64,000 bases of DNA from Qipengyuania sp. ABI-127-1 (lineage in GTDB: Bacteria > Pseudomonadota > Alphaproteobacteria > Sphingomonadales > Sphingomonadaceae), in assembly GCA_022953095.1 (NCBI GenBank), contig JALJCR010000001.1:1522501-1586500 (forward strand), given 5' to 3'. Numbering within the stretch: the stretch's first letter is position 1; each line of letters starts with the position of its first letter. The notes below the pieces were generated by a model. That model saw nothing but the letters and a program-made list of their open reading frames with translations. It was not told the DNA's origin and searched no databases. The translations under genes and the position numbers were made by a program. Shown one piece after another: positions 45,178-54,550 of this stretch.

Positions 45178-46050
45178 ATGCGGGCGATGTCGATCCGTGC
45201 GCAAATCCTTTTGCTGCTGCTGTTGCCAGTGGTCTTGTGCGCAGCGCTTATTGCCACGGCCCAGCGGATTCCCGTGCCAGCAATCGGCAGGGAATATGTG
45301 CTGCGGGCCGAACTTCCGCAGGCGGATGTTCCTGCGGCCCTCCCTCAAATCGCGGGCCGGGAGGGTCTTCCCCTGGTGGTCATCGACCCCGGCCACGGGG
45401 GGCACGATCCAGGCGCATCGGGCCAGGGTTACCGCGAAAAGACCGTGGTGCTCGGCCTTGCCCGGGCCTTGCGCGACGAGCTCGAGCGGGAAGGAACCGT
45501 TCGCGTGGCACTGACCCGCGACGACGATCGTTATCTCCTTCACGCCGAAAGGATCGATATCGCGCGCCGCCTCGACGCCGATCTGTTTCTGTCCATCCAT
45601 GCCGACAGCGCGGGCGATGCGGCCGAAGTAACCGGAGCGAGCATTTATACCCTGTCCAATGCGGCATCCAGCGAAGCGGCGGCGCGGTTTGCCGCGCGCG
45701 AGAATGCATCCGACCGCCTGAACGGCATCGACCTGGGGGGGCAGAGCGACACCGTGAGCACTATCCTCGTGGAGCTGTCGCAACGGCGCACGCAGGAACA
45801 ATCGGATGAGTTCGCGCGGCTGATCCGCCGTGAGGGGGAGGGCGCGATCCGCTTCCATCCCAGATCGCGCCACTCCGCAGCGCTCAAGGTGCTGCGCGCA
45901 CCCGACGTGCCTTCGGTTCTGTTCGAGAGCGGTTTCATAACCAACGAGGCCGATGCCCAGCGGCTTGCATCCCCCGAAGGCCGGGCGCGTTTCGCCAAGG
46001 TGATGGCGCGCGCGATCCGCGCCTATTTCGCGCGACAGGAAGAAAGCTGA
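45178..46050 (+). CDS. N-acetylmuramoyl-L-alanine amidase (Amidase_3)
   Basis: 290 aa with an N-terminal hydrophobic segment (residues about 10-26). Zn-site motifs of AmiC-type amidases: DPGHGGHDPGA, YREKTVVL (Glu), SIHADS and the C-terminal FESGFITNEADA (catalytic Glu). It cleaves the stem peptide from MurNAc to separate daughter cells. No AMIN domain is seen. ATG at 45178 follows AAGG. It precedes mrcA by 63 bp and the two likely act together in wall remodelling. Confidence 0.93.
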   Translation: MRAMSIRAQILLLLLLPVVLCAALIATAQRIPVPAIGREYVLRAELPQADVPAALPQIAGREGLPLVVIDPGHGGHDPGASGQGYREKTVVLGLARALRDELEREGTVRVALTRDDDRYLLHAERIDIARRLDADLFLSIHADSAGDAAEVTGASIYTLSNAASSEAAARFAARENASDRLNGIDLGGQSDTVSTILVELSQRRTQEQSDEFARLIRREGEGAIRFHPRSRHSAALKVLRAPDVPSVLFESGFITNEADAQRLASPEGRARFAKVMARAIRAYFARQEES

Positions 46051-46113
46051 CACCAGAACACTGTTCGTTCTGGCGATTTGCAGAAACGGCGTGCTAGAGG
46101 CTCCTCCAAGATC

Positions 46114-48612
46114 ATGTCCGACGAACCTTCTCTGACCTATTACCGTTACCGCATCAGCCGCGATCCGAAGCGTCTGGTGGCGTGGTTCGTCGATAATTGG
46201 GCGCATAGTCGGAAACTGCGCGCCGCTAGCTATATCGGGGGCTTCGCGGTTGTCACGCTGGTGCTGGCCTGGGCCACGCTCGGCCGCAACCTGCCCGATG
46301 CCGAATCGCTGCTCGAATACGAAACTCCGCTACCCACCGTGGTACGCGGCATCGATGGCGAGATCGTCCATACCTATGCCCGCGAACGCCGGGTGCAGTT
46401 GCAATATGTGGATTTCCCGCAGCGCCTCATCGAGGCCTATCTTTCGGCCGAAGACAAGACCTTCTTCAGCCATGGCGGTGTCGATATAACCGGCACTGCC
46501 AATGCGGTGATCGATTACGCCACCAAATTCGGATCGGGCGAACGCGCGGTCGGCGGCTCGACCATTACCCAGCAGGTCGCCAAGAACCTGCTGCTGGGCG
46601 ACGAATATTCGGTGACGCGCAAGCTGAAGGAAATGATCCTTGCCACGCGCATCGAAAGCGTGCTGACCAAGCAGGAGATCCTGGAGCTTTACCTCAACGA
46701 AATTCCGCTCGGTCGTCGCAGCTTCGGCGTACAGGCGGCCGCGCGCGCCTATTTCGACAAGGATGTCGGTGATCTCGACCTGCACGAGATGGCCTTCCTT
46801 GCGATTCTGCCCAAGGCCCCCGAACGCTATGGCCGCGAACGCTATCGCGACATGGCGATAGTGCGGCGCAATTTCGTGCTCGACCAGATGGTCGCCAATG
46901 ATTTCATCAGCGCCGCGGAAGGCGCGGCGGCGAAGCAGTTGGACCTCGGGCTCGTCCGGCAGCGGAGCGTACGCTCCGCCGATGCGGGCTATTTTCTCGA
47001 AGAGGTACGCCGACAGCTCATCGAAAAATTTGGAGAAACCGCCGACGATGGTCGCAACAGCGTCTATTCGGGGGGGCTATGGGTACGTACCTCGCTCGAC
47101 ACCGGGCTGCAGGATGCGGCCCGCGATGCGCTGCGCGCGCAGCTCATCAGCTATCATGGCAACCGAGGTTTCACCGGCCCGATCGCCACGCTCAATCCGG
47201 ACAATGGCAATCTGACAGCGCAGCTTGCGTCATCCAATATCTCGATAAACTACGAGGATTGGCGTATCGGTGTGGTGACAGCGCCCGGCCGTGTCGGTTT
47301 CACCGACGGCGAGGAACATACCTTGTCGGGAGGGCCGTCGACACTCAAGGCGGGCGATGTGGTCGCTGCCGTGAAATCGGGCAATGGCTACGCGATCCGC
47401 GGTGTTCCCGAGGTGTCGGGCGCTTTCCTGGCGGAAGCGCCGCAGACGGGGCGGATCCTTGCCATGCAGGGCGGATTCGATAGTCGCCTGGGCAGCTTCA
47501 ACCGGGCCACACAGGCGCTGCGGCAGCCCGGTTCGACGATCAAGCCCTTCGTCTATGCCGCGGCGTTGGATCAGGGGATGACTCCGGCGACCCAGGTGCC
47601 CGACCAGACCTTCTGCGTCTGGCAAGGGGCAAATCTCGGCGAGAAATGCTTCCGCAACTTCGGTGGCGGTGGTGGCGGAGTGCATACCATGCGCTGGGGT
47701 CTGGAGCAGAGCCGCAATCTGATGACCGTTCACATCGCCGATGATGCCGGCATGAACAATGTTATCGAAACCATGGCCCGCCTCGGGATCGGCGAATACG
47801 AGCCTTACTATTCCTTTGCCTTGGGTGCCGGGGACACAACCGTTGCGCGCATGGTCAATGCCTATGCCGCGCTGGCCAATTGGGGTCGCCAGAACGAAGG
47901 ATCGGTGATCGATTATGTCCAGGATCGCGATGGGAAAGTGATCTTCCGCACCGACACCCGCGATTGTTCGGGCTGCAATATGGAAGAGTGGGACGGTCAG
48001 CCGATGCCGCGCTTCGATGTCTCGGGCCGGCAGGTGATGGACCCGCGTACCGCGTTTCAGATGGTTCACATGCTACAGGGCGTGGTGACGCGGGGTACGG
48101 CGGTGCGCCTGCGCAGCCTCGATCTGCCGCTGTTCGGGAAGACCGGGACGACCAATGGCCCGACCAATGCCTGGTTCGTGGGCGGTTCGCCCGACATTAT
48201 CGCGGGGATGTATGTCGGTTTCGACCAGCCGCGCAATCTGGGCGGATGGGTGCAGGGCGGCAATACCGCCGCAACCATCATGAAGCGGTTCGTCGAAGCG
48301 ACGAAGGATCGCTGGACGGCAGAGGATTTCATCGCTCCGCCAGGCATTCGTATGGTCAAGATCGACCGCCGCACCGGCAAACGTGTATTCGATGGTACGC
48401 CCTCCGACGAACCGACCGCCGCGATCATCTGGGAAGCCTTCAAGCCGGACACGGAACCGCCGCGCTCTACCCGCTCGGACGCTATTGCGGCCAAACGCAA
48501 CGAAATCCTCGAACTGATCCGGCGTGGCAGACAAGGTGCCACCAGCGCCGCCAATAGCGGCCGAGATGACGAGCCGAGCGACTTCGTCGAGGATCAGGGC
48601 GGAATTTACTGA
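46114..48612 (+). CDS. mrcA: Penicillin-binding protein 1A
   Basis: 832-aa class A PBP. One membrane anchor (residues about 40-62), glycosyltransferase GT51 domain with EDKTFFSHGG and GGSTITQQVAKN, and transpeptidase with SxxK Ser474-Lys477 (PGSTIKP), a middle motif region near SRNLM, and KTG Lys676 (FGKTGTTNGPTNAW). It polymerises and cross-links peptidoglycan in the periplasm. ATG at 46114 gives a normal short cytoplasmic tail; TTG at 46078 would add 12 residues. Confidence 0.95.
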   Translation: MSDEPSLTYYRYRISRDPKRLVAWFVDNWAHSRKLRAASYIGGFAVVTLVLAWATLGRNLPDAESLLEYETPLPTVVRGIDGEIVHTYARERRVQLQYVDFPQRLIEAYLSAEDKTFFSHGGVDITGTANAVIDYATKFGSGERAVGGSTITQQVAKNLLLGDEYSVTRKLKEMILATRIESVLTKQEILELYLNEIPLGRRSFGVQAAARAYFDKDVGDLDLHEMAFLAILPKAPERYGRERYRDMAIVRRNFVLDQMVANDFISAAEGAAAKQLDLGLVRQRSVRSADAGYFLEEVRRQLIEKFGETADDGRNSVYSGGLWVRTSLDTGLQDAARDALRAQLISYHGNRGFTGPIATLNPDNGNLTAQLASSNISINYEDWRIGVVTAPGRVGFTDGEEHTLSGGPSTLKAGDVVAAVKSGNGYAIRGVPEVSGAFLAEAPQTGRILAMQGGFDSRLGSFNRATQALRQPGSTIKPFVYAAALDQGMTPATQVPDQTFCVWQGANLGEKCFRNFGGGGGGVHTMRWGLEQSRNLMTVHIADDAGMNNVIETMARLGIGEYEPYYSFALGAGDTTVARMVNAYAALANWGRQNEGSVIDYVQDRDGKVIFRTDTRDCSGCNMEEWDGQPMPRFDVSGRQVMDPRTAFQMVHMLQGVVTRGTAVRLRSLDLPLFGKTGTTNGPTNAWFVGGSPDIIAGMYVGFDQPRNLGGWVQGGNTAATIMKRFVEATKDRWTAEDFIAPPGIRMVKIDRRTGKRVFDGTPSDEPTAAIIWEAFKPDTEPPRSTRSDAIAAKRNEILELIRRGRQGATSAANSGRDDEPSDFVEDQGGIY

Positions 48613-48695
48613 CGCGCGCGCCTGGCGGGCGCTGCACTTTACAATCCGCCCGCGCGCATTAGGGGCAGGATCAATCCCAAGCGAAGGAATTTTCT

Positions 48696-49823
48696 ATGCG
48701 TGCCGAAGGGCAGGCCCACATCGAACGGATCGAAGCAGCGCTTTCGCTTGTGCGGCAGTCGCTCGACTGGGAACGCGCGCTGCGCCGCCTGGAAGAGCTC
48801 GATGCGCGTGTTCAGGATCCGACCTTGTGGGACGATCCCAAGCAGGCTCAGGCGATTACGCAAGAGCAGAAACGGCTCGAAACCGCGATCAACACTGTCC
48901 GCGAGATCGAAAGCGAGATGGCCGATGCCATCGAATTCGTCGAGATGGGCGAAGCCGAGGGCGACGCCGATATCGAGCGCGAGGGGTTAGATACGCTGGC
49001 CCGTCTCGCCGAGCGGGCCGACCGCGATAAGGTCCAGGCGCTGCTGTCTGGCGAAGCGGACAGCTACGACACCTATCTTCAGATCAATGCCGGTGCAGGC
49101 GGAACGGAGAGTCAGGATTGGGCCGAGATGCTGCTGCGCATGTATGCCCGGTGGGCGGAACGGCGCGGCTTCAAAGTCGAAACGGTGGAATATGCCGCCG
49201 GAGACCAGGCCGGCATCAAGAGCGCGACGCTGCTGATCAAGGGCGAAAACGCCTATGGCTATGCGAAGACCGAAAGCGGCGTGCACCGACTGGTGCGGAT
49301 CAGCCCCTACGATAGCTCCGCGCGCCGCCACACCAGCTTCAGCTCGGTCTGGGTGTATCCAGTGATCGACGACGATATCGATATCGAAATCAATCCTTCC
49401 GATCTGAAAATCGATACATACCGCGCAAGCGGGGCGGGCGGACAGCACGTCAACACCACCGATTCCGCCGTGCGTATTACGCACCAGCCGACCGGCATCG
49501 TGGTCGCCAGCCAGAACGATCGCAGTCAGCATAAAAACCGCGCCACTGCCATGAACATGCTGAAGGCGCGTCTGTTCGAGCGCGAGATGGCTGAGCGCGA
49601 GGCCGCGGCTTCGGGTGAATATCAGGAAAAGAGCGAGATCGGGTGGGGCCACCAGATCCGCTCTTACGTCCTCCAGCCATACCAGATGGTGAAGGACCTG
49701 CGCACGGGTGTACAGTCGCCGACGCCCGATGACGTGCTCGATGGTGCGCTCGACCCTTTCATTTCGGCGGCGCTCGCACAGCGCGTAACGGGCGAGACCG
49801 TCGAGGTGGAGGACGAGGATTGA
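48696..49823 (+). CDS. prfB: Peptide chain release factor 2
   Basis: 375-aa RF2. Stop-codon recognition loop reads [15 protein letters not shown] (SPY instead of the E. coli SPF), and the peptidyl-hydrolysis motif GGQ is at residues 248-250 ([18 protein letters not shown]). The frame runs uninterrupted from ATG 48696, so the programmed +1 frameshift of E. coli prfB is absent. Start follows GAAGGAATTTTCT. The next gene begins within its stop codon. Confidence 0.96.
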   Translation: MRAEGQAHIERIEAALSLVRQSLDWERALRRLEELDARVQDPTLWDDPKQAQAITQEQKRLETAINTVREIESEMADAIEFVEMGEAEGDADIEREGLDTLARLAERADRDKVQALLSGEADSYDTYLQINAGAGGTESQDWAEMLLRMYARWAERRGFKVETVEYAAGDQAGIKSATLLIKGENAYGYAKTESGVHRLVRISPYDSSARRHTSFSSVWVYPVIDDDIDIEINPSDLKIDTYRASGAGGQHVNTTDSAVRITHQPTGIVVASQNDRSQHKNRATAMNMLKARLFEREMAEREAAASGEYQEKSEIGWGHQIRSYVLQPYQMVKDLRTGVQSPTPDDVLDGALDPFISAALAQRVTGETVEVEDED

Positions 49824-50575
49824 GGCGCTGGTTCGCCTTGATTTCCACCTTGGCACTGCTCGCGGCATGTAATGGCGAGGTAATCGGCGGTGACGAAACA
49901 CCGCGCTTTCCGGAACCCGATCGCCCGGTTTCCAAGGTGGGTTCCAACCAGTTTTCAACCGAAGACCAGCGCGACAGCCGGGGCGAGGCGAAAACGGTTA
50001 TGGATCTCGCGCAAATCGCCGAAGGCATGACGGTGGCCGATATCGGCGCGGGCAATGGATACTACACCGTGCGCCTCGCCGAGCGAGTGGGCGATACCGG
50101 GCGCGTGCTCGCGCAGGACATCGACAGCGAGGCGCTTAGTCGGCTCGGCCGCAGGATCGAACGGTATCGACTGGAAAATGTTTCGATTCGGCTCGGCGAA
50201 TTGGCCGATCCCAAACTGCCGGCCAACAGCTTCGATCGCATCTTCATGGTCCATATGTATCACGAGATCGAGCAGCCTTACGAATTTCTCTGGCGAATGT
50301 GGCCGGCCTTGCGTGATGGAGGGCAGGTGGTGGTGGTCGATATCGACCGCCCGACCGACCGCCATGGGATCGATCCCCTTCTACTGAGCTGCGAATTCGA
50401 GGCGGCGGGGTACGAGCTGGTCGCCTTCAAGGATGCGCCCGAACTGGCCGGGTACTATGCACAGTTCAAGGCAGCCGCTACGAGGCCGGCACCTGGAGAG
50501 ATTGAGCCCTGCCGCGGCGATCGTGCCGCGCTGGGCGAAGGGGCCGAGCGCCCTGCCAAAAGAGAGAAAGCGTAA
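49820..50575 (+). CDS. Methyltransferase-fold protein with lipoprotein signal
   Basis: 251 aa. The first 18 residues look like a lipoprotein signal ([19 protein letters not shown], Cys17). The rest has a class I SAM methyltransferase core: [18 protein letters not shown] near residue 71, [37 protein letters not shown] and [15 protein letters not shown] is not normally available outside the cytoplasm, so this combination is odd. TTG at 49820 overlaps the prfB stop (TTGA); an internal start that removes the signal is not obvious. Confidence 0.8.
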   Translation: MRRWFALISTLALLAACNGEVIGGDETPRFPEPDRPVSKVGSNQFSTEDQRDSRGEAKTVMDLAQIAEGMTVADIGAGNGYYTVRLAERVGDTGRVLAQDIDSEALSRLGRRIERYRLENVSIRLGELADPKLPANSFDRIFMVHMYHEIEQPYEFLWRMWPALRDGGQVVVVDIDRPTDRHGIDPLLLSCEFEAAGYELVAFKDAPELAGYYAQFKAAATRPAPGEIEPCRGDRAALGEGAERPAKREKA

Positions 50576-50578
50576 CAC

Positions 50579-51985
50579 ATGAGTTTCAAGGGTCTCGAGC
50601 CGATTACCTATGGCGGCAAGGAAGTCTGGCCGCTTGTCGAAGGCGGCAAGGGCGTTTCGGCCACCAACCATATGAGCTCGGGTGCCTGGGCGGCCGCAGG
50701 CGGGATCGGCACGGTCAGCGCGGTCAATGCCGACAGCTATGACGAGGACGGCAGCCCGATCCCGCAGGTCTATACGCAGGCCACCCGCAAGGAGCGGTTC
50801 GAACAGCTCGTGCGCTACGGAATCGATGGCGGCACCGAACAGGTCAAGCGCGCGCATGATATCGCGGGCGGCAAGGGCGCGATCAACATCAACGTGCTGT
50901 GGGAAATGGGTGGCGCGCAGCAGGTGCTGGAGGGCATCCTTGAAAACTGCCCCGGCCTCGTGACGGGGGTCACCTGCGGCGCGGGCATGCCCTATAAGCT
51001 CGCCGAAATCGCGGCGCGGCACAATGTTCATTACCTGCCGATCATCTCCTCCGCCCGCGCCTTTCGCGCGCTGTGGAAGCGCAGCTATTCGAAGGTGCCC
51101 GACCTGATGGCCGCCGTGGTCTATGAAGATCCCTGGCTGGCGGGCGGCCACAACGGTCTGTCCAACGCCGAGGATCCCACCAAGCCGGAAGATCCCTATC
51201 CGCGTGTGAAGGCGCTGCGCGAGACGATGCGCAAGGAAGGCGTTTCGGAGGAAACCGGCATCGTCATGGCCGGCGGTGTGTGGTTCCTGCGCGAATGGGA
51301 AAACTGGATCGACAATCCCGAGCTCGGCAAGGTGCTTTTCCAGTTCGGCACCCGCCCGCTGCTGACGCAGGAAAGCCCGATCCCGCAGGTCTGGAAGGAT
51401 ATGCTGCGCACGGTCGAACCGGGCGATGTCCTGCTGCACAAATTCAGCCCGACCGGGTTCTATTCGAGCGCGGTAAAAACGCCGTTCCTCTATGACCTGA
51501 TGCACCGCAGCGAGCGTCAGATTCCGATCTTCAAGCGCGATGAGGAAGAAGGCACCATCCCGCTGATGGATCACGGCAAGGCGAAATACTATTTCGTCCA
51601 CCCCGGCGATCAGCGCAAAGCGCAGGCCTGGATGCATGAAGGCTTTACCGAAGCGCTCAAGACCCCCGATAATACCGTGGTCTTCGTCACTCCCGAAAGC
51701 GCCGAGCAGATCCGCGCCGACCAGCAGGGCTGCATGGGCTGCCTGTCGCATTGCCAGTTCTCGAGCTGGAAGGATCACGACGATCACACCACCGGCCGCC
51801 TTGCCGACCCGCGCAGTTTCTGTATCCAGAAGACCCTTCAGGACATCGCCCATGGCGGCGACCCGGACGAAAATCTGGCTTTCGCCGGCCACGCGGCCTA
51901 CCGCTTCAAGCAGGACCCGTTCTATTCGAACAACTTCACCCCGACGGTGAAGGAACTGGTCGAGCGCATCCTGACAGGCGACTGA
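50579..51985 (+). CDS. Nitronate monooxygenase family protein
   Basis: 468 aa in the 2-nitropropane dioxygenase/FMN TIM-barrel family: KGVSATNHMSSGAWAAAGGIGTVSA at the N terminus, INVLWEMGGAQQ, GAGMPYKLAEIAA, and IVMAGGVWF. A Cys-rich CMGCLSHC motif near residue 387 is seen in a longer subgroup. It may oxidise propionate 3-nitronate, but the substrate is unproven. ATG at 50579 follows AGAGAAAG, and a GNAT gene follows two bases after its stop. Confidence 0.85.
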   Translation: MSFKGLEPITYGGKEVWPLVEGGKGVSATNHMSSGAWAAAGGIGTVSAVNADSYDEDGSPIPQVYTQATRKERFEQLVRYGIDGGTEQVKRAHDIAGGKGAININVLWEMGGAQQVLEGILENCPGLVTGVTCGAGMPYKLAEIAARHNVHYLPIISSARAFRALWKRSYSKVPDLMAAVVYEDPWLAGGHNGLSNAEDPTKPEDPYPRVKALRETMRKEGVSEETGIVMAGGVWFLREWENWIDNPELGKVLFQFGTRPLLTQESPIPQVWKDMLRTVEPGDVLLHKFSPTGFYSSAVKTPFLYDLMHRSERQIPIFKRDEEEGTIPLMDHGKAKYYFVHPGDQRKAQAWMHEGFTEALKTPDNTVVFVTPESAEQIRADQQGCMGCLSHCQFSSWKDHDDHTTGRLADPRSFCIQKTLQDIAHGGDPDENLAFAGHAAYRFKQDPFYSNNFTPTVKELVERILTGD

Positions 51986-51987
51986 GC

Positions 51988-52443
51988 ATGGACATCGGCA
52001 TCGCCAGCCTTGCCGATGCCGATGTGAGGGAACTTGTCACGCGCCACCAGCGGCTGATGTATCAGGCATCGCCGCCGGGGACTTCCTTCGCGCTCGATTT
52101 GTCCGGCTTGGACCGGACCGATGTCACCGTGTTCGAGGCGCGTGAGGGCGATTCGCTGATGGGAATCGGTGCGCTGATGGAGCTTTCTGCCGATGTCGGC
52201 GAGATCAAGTCGATGCGCACCGAAGGCAGCGCTCTGCGCAGAGGCGTAGGGCAGGCACTGCTCGATCGGATCGATGCGACTGCGAGGGAGCGCGGCTACT
52301 CGCGCCTTCTGCTAGAGACAGGGACCGGCGAGGCCTTCGAACCCGCCAATCGCCTTTATCTGCGTAACGGTTTCACGCGCTGCGGCGCGTTCGGCGATTA
52401 CACCGAGACCGAATTCAATATCTTCTACGAAAAGGCTCTCTGA
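51988..52443 (+). CDS. GNAT family N-acetyltransferase
   Basis: 151 aa. Acetyl-CoA loop as RRGVGQALLDRIDATARERGY near residue 80, then LLLETGTGEAFEPANRLYLRNGFTRC. Similar to small amino-acid or antibiotic acetyltransferases; acceptor unknown. It lies two bases after the nitronate monooxygenase stop and probably shares that transcript. Convergent with the dehydrogenase. Confidence 0.88.
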   Translation: MDIGIASLADADVRELVTRHQRLMYQASPPGTSFALDLSGLDRTDVTVFEAREGDSLMGIGALMELSADVGEIKSMRTEGSALRRGVGQALLDRIDATARERGYSRLLLETGTGEAFEPANRLYLRNGFTRCGAFGDYTETEFNIFYEKAL

Positions 52444-52446
52444 GCC

Positions 52447-53463
52447 TTAGCCGAGGCCGGAGAGTACCTGATCCGGCGGCCTGTGCCCGTCGGCCCACAT
52501 CCGGATATTGGCGATAACCTTGAGGCCGCTCTCCTCGCGGCCCTCGCGCGTCGCGCTGCCGATGTGGGGCAGGGTCATCACGTTGGGATGGCGGATCAGG
52601 CGGCGGTCGACATTGGGTTCGTCGGGATAGACGTCGAGCCCCGCCCCGGCGAGCTTGCCGCTCTCCAGCGCCGCGATCAGCGCCTCCTGGTCGACAAGGT
52701 CGCCGCGCGCGGTGTTGATGAGGCTCGCGCCGTCCTTCATCAGGTCGATCCGCCGCGCATCGATCATATGGTGCGTATTTGGCCCTGCAGGACAATGAAG
52801 GGTGAGAATGTCGGCCGTTCCCATCAATTCGTCGAGGCTTTCGACCCAGCGGGCGTGGAACATGCGCTCCACCGCTTCGGGCAGGCGCTTGCGGTTGTGA
52901 TAGGCGATTTCGAGCCCGAAGGCGCGTGCGCGGTGTGCCACCGCCTGGCCGATGCGCCCCATACCGACGATACCCAGCACCTTGCCCGCCAGCTTGGTGC
53001 CCAGCAGCGCAGTCGGCGTCCATCCGGTCCACCTCCCGCTGCGGATCAGTTCGACGCCCTCGCGCACGCGGCGCGGCACGCCGATGATCCCGGCCATGGT
53101 GAGATCGGCGGTATCGTCGGTGAACACGCCCGGCGTATTGGATACGATGATGTGCCGGTCGGCAGCGGCATTCAGATCGATGTGCTCGGTCCCGGCACCG
53201 AAATTGGCGATCAGACCGAGATTTTCACCCGCACTTGCAATCATCTCCGCATCGATCAGGTCGGTGACGGTAGGGACAAGCACGTCGCAATCCTGCATCG
53301 CCTCGATCAGCTGCTCGCGCTCGAGCGGCACATCCTCCGGGTTGAGGCGCACGTCGAATAGCTCGCCCATTCGGTCCTCGACATTTGGCATCAGGTGGCG
53401 TGTGACGAACACGCGCGGGGTGCGGTCGAGGCGTTTGGCGGGGCGGGTATCGGAACGTTCCAT
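52447..53463 (-). CDS. D-2-hydroxyacid dehydrogenase (glyoxylate/hydroxypyruvate reductase type)
   Basis: 338 aa. NAD(P)-binding motif LGIVGMGRIGQAVAHRARAFG near residue 165, catalytic Arg in INTARGDLVDQEAL, Glu in the DVYPDEP region and His in LPHIGSAT. Matches D-glycerate dehydrogenase/GhrB-like enzymes; the cofactor preference cannot be read safely. Single minus-strand gene, convergent with the GNAT gene. Confidence 0.9.
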   Translation of the reverse strand: MERSDTRPAKRLDRTPRVFVTRHLMPNVEDRMGELFDVRLNPEDVPLEREQLIEAMQDCDVLVPTVTDLIDAEMIASAGENLGLIANFGAGTEHIDLNAAADRHIIVSNTPGVFTDDTADLTMAGIIGVPRRVREGVELIRSGRWTGWTPTALLGTKLAGKVLGIVGMGRIGQAVAHRARAFGLEIAYHNRKRLPEAVERMFHARWVESLDELMGTADILTLHCPAGPNTHHMIDARRIDLMKDGASLINTARGDLVDQEALIAALESGKLAGAGLDVYPDEPNVDRRLIRHPNVMTLPHIGSATREGREESGLKVIANIRMWADGHRPPDQVLSGLG

Positions 53464-53555
53464 GCGGGAACGATCGCTAGGACGCGGGGAGGGGAGCGGT
53501 CAAGGATTCGGATGCGCGAAGAGCGTTGACTGTTCACGGTCTATAGTCGACTCAG

Positions 53556-54029
53556 ATGACCATGTTTGCGCGCCTTTTCATACTTTTCCTTCTGTTTGTG
53601 GGCCTGGCTGGGCCGGGCCACGCACAGGATCGCGAAGTGCCCTATTGGGCGAGTATCCGGGCCAGCGTGCTCAACATGCGCGTGGGGCCGAGCGCCGATT
53701 ACAAGATAGACTGGGTTTATCGCCGCCCCGGCCTGCCGGTAAAAGTCCTGCGCCTGATGGAAGGCTGGCGACTGATCGAAGACCCGGATGGCGCGCGGGG
53801 CTGGGTGGTTGCCCGGCTGCTGAGTCCGGAGCGCGCGGCGATCGTTACCGGCGAGGGCCTGGCGGATATGCGCGCGGATGGGAACGACGGCGCACCGCTC
53901 AAATGGCGAGTCGAGCCCGGCGTGGTCGGGGCATTGGGCGAGTGCGCCGATGAATGGTGCGAGTTTGCTGTCGGAAACCGCCAGGGCTTTGTTCGCGAAT
54001 CGCGCCTGTGGGGTGCCGGCGAGCCGTAG
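53556..54029 (+). CDS. Exported SH3-domain protein
   Basis: 157 aa with a signal peptide (ending GHAQD near residue 24). The mature part has a bacterial SH3_3/SH3_4 domain (ASVLNMRVGPSADYKIDWVYRRPGLPVKVL, GWRLIEDPDGARGWVVARLLS) and a second shorter repeat at the C terminus (VEPGVVGALGECADEWCEFAVGNRQGFV). Probably periplasmic wall binding; exact role unknown. Promoter-side gap is 92 bp. Confidence 0.88.
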   Translation: MTMFARLFILFLLFVGLAGPGHAQDREVPYWASIRASVLNMRVGPSADYKIDWVYRRPGLPVKVLRLMEGWRLIEDPDGARGWVVARLLSPERAAIVTGEGLADMRADGNDGAPLKWRVEPGVVGALGECADEWCEFAVGNRQGFVRESRLWGAGEP

Positions 54030-54044
54030 CGCTGCTTTTACTGG

Positions 54045-54494
54045 CTATTCCGCCGCCGGAGCCGCCTCGGTAGCTGCTGGCGGGGCGGTGGCGACGGCGT
54101 CCGGATCGAGCTTGCGCACGGTCGACTGGACCGTGCCGTCCGCGTCTTGCATTTCGAAGGCTCCGTCTTCACCCGGTTCTCCGCCCGAATAGCATTCCTC
54201 GCTGGGTTCGCCTTCGGGATCGAAGCACATCCGGCCATTCTCGCCGATGCGCCATGCTCCGCCGCCGGTGCGCGCACCCTCGGGGGTGGTTTCGACATAA
54301 GTGCCATCGGCATTGATCGTCTGCAGGACAACGGTCCCATCGGCCATGGCAATTTCGTAAGTGCCCGAGATATCGCCCATAGCGGTACTGTCGAGCTCCG
54401 CTTCGACCGGTTTGATCGCTTCGTCCGTGTCCTCGGCGCCCCCGCAGGCGACCAGTGCCGCACTGGCCGCTGCGAGGAAAAATTTGGTCTTCAT
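54045..54494 (-). CDS. Putative lipoprotein, unknown function
   Basis: 149 aa. Lipobox AALVACGG (Cys about residue 17) after MKTKFFLAAASA. The mature part has a repeated beta-sheet look (GTYEIAMADGTVVLQTINADGTYVET, GAWRIGENGRMCFDPEGEPSEECYSGG) and a low-complexity Ala/Pro/Glu tail. Start at 54494 follows CAGGGAG. Between a secreted SH3 protein and a thiolase. Confidence 0.75.
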   Translation of the reverse strand: MKTKFFLAAASAALVACGGAEDTDEAIKPVEAELDSTAMGDISGTYEIAMADGTVVLQTINADGTYVETTPEGARTGGGAWRIGENGRMCFDPEGEPSEECYSGGEPGEDGAFEMQDADGTVQSTVRKLDPDAVATAPPAATEAAPAAE

Positions 54495-54550
54495 GGCAAA
54501 CTCCCTGTCCCTGTAGCTGGCGCGTTCGGGCAGGGAGGCTGCCCGCCGCA

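Noticed and set aside
48613-48695. GC-rich imperfect inverted repeat after mrcA
   Set aside because: Pairing is interrupted by several mismatches and no T-run follows, so I did not call it a terminator.
48696-48790. Possible programmed +1 frameshift in prfB as in E. coli
   Set aside because: The frame is continuous from ATG to stop, and no in-frame TGA interrupts the early codons.
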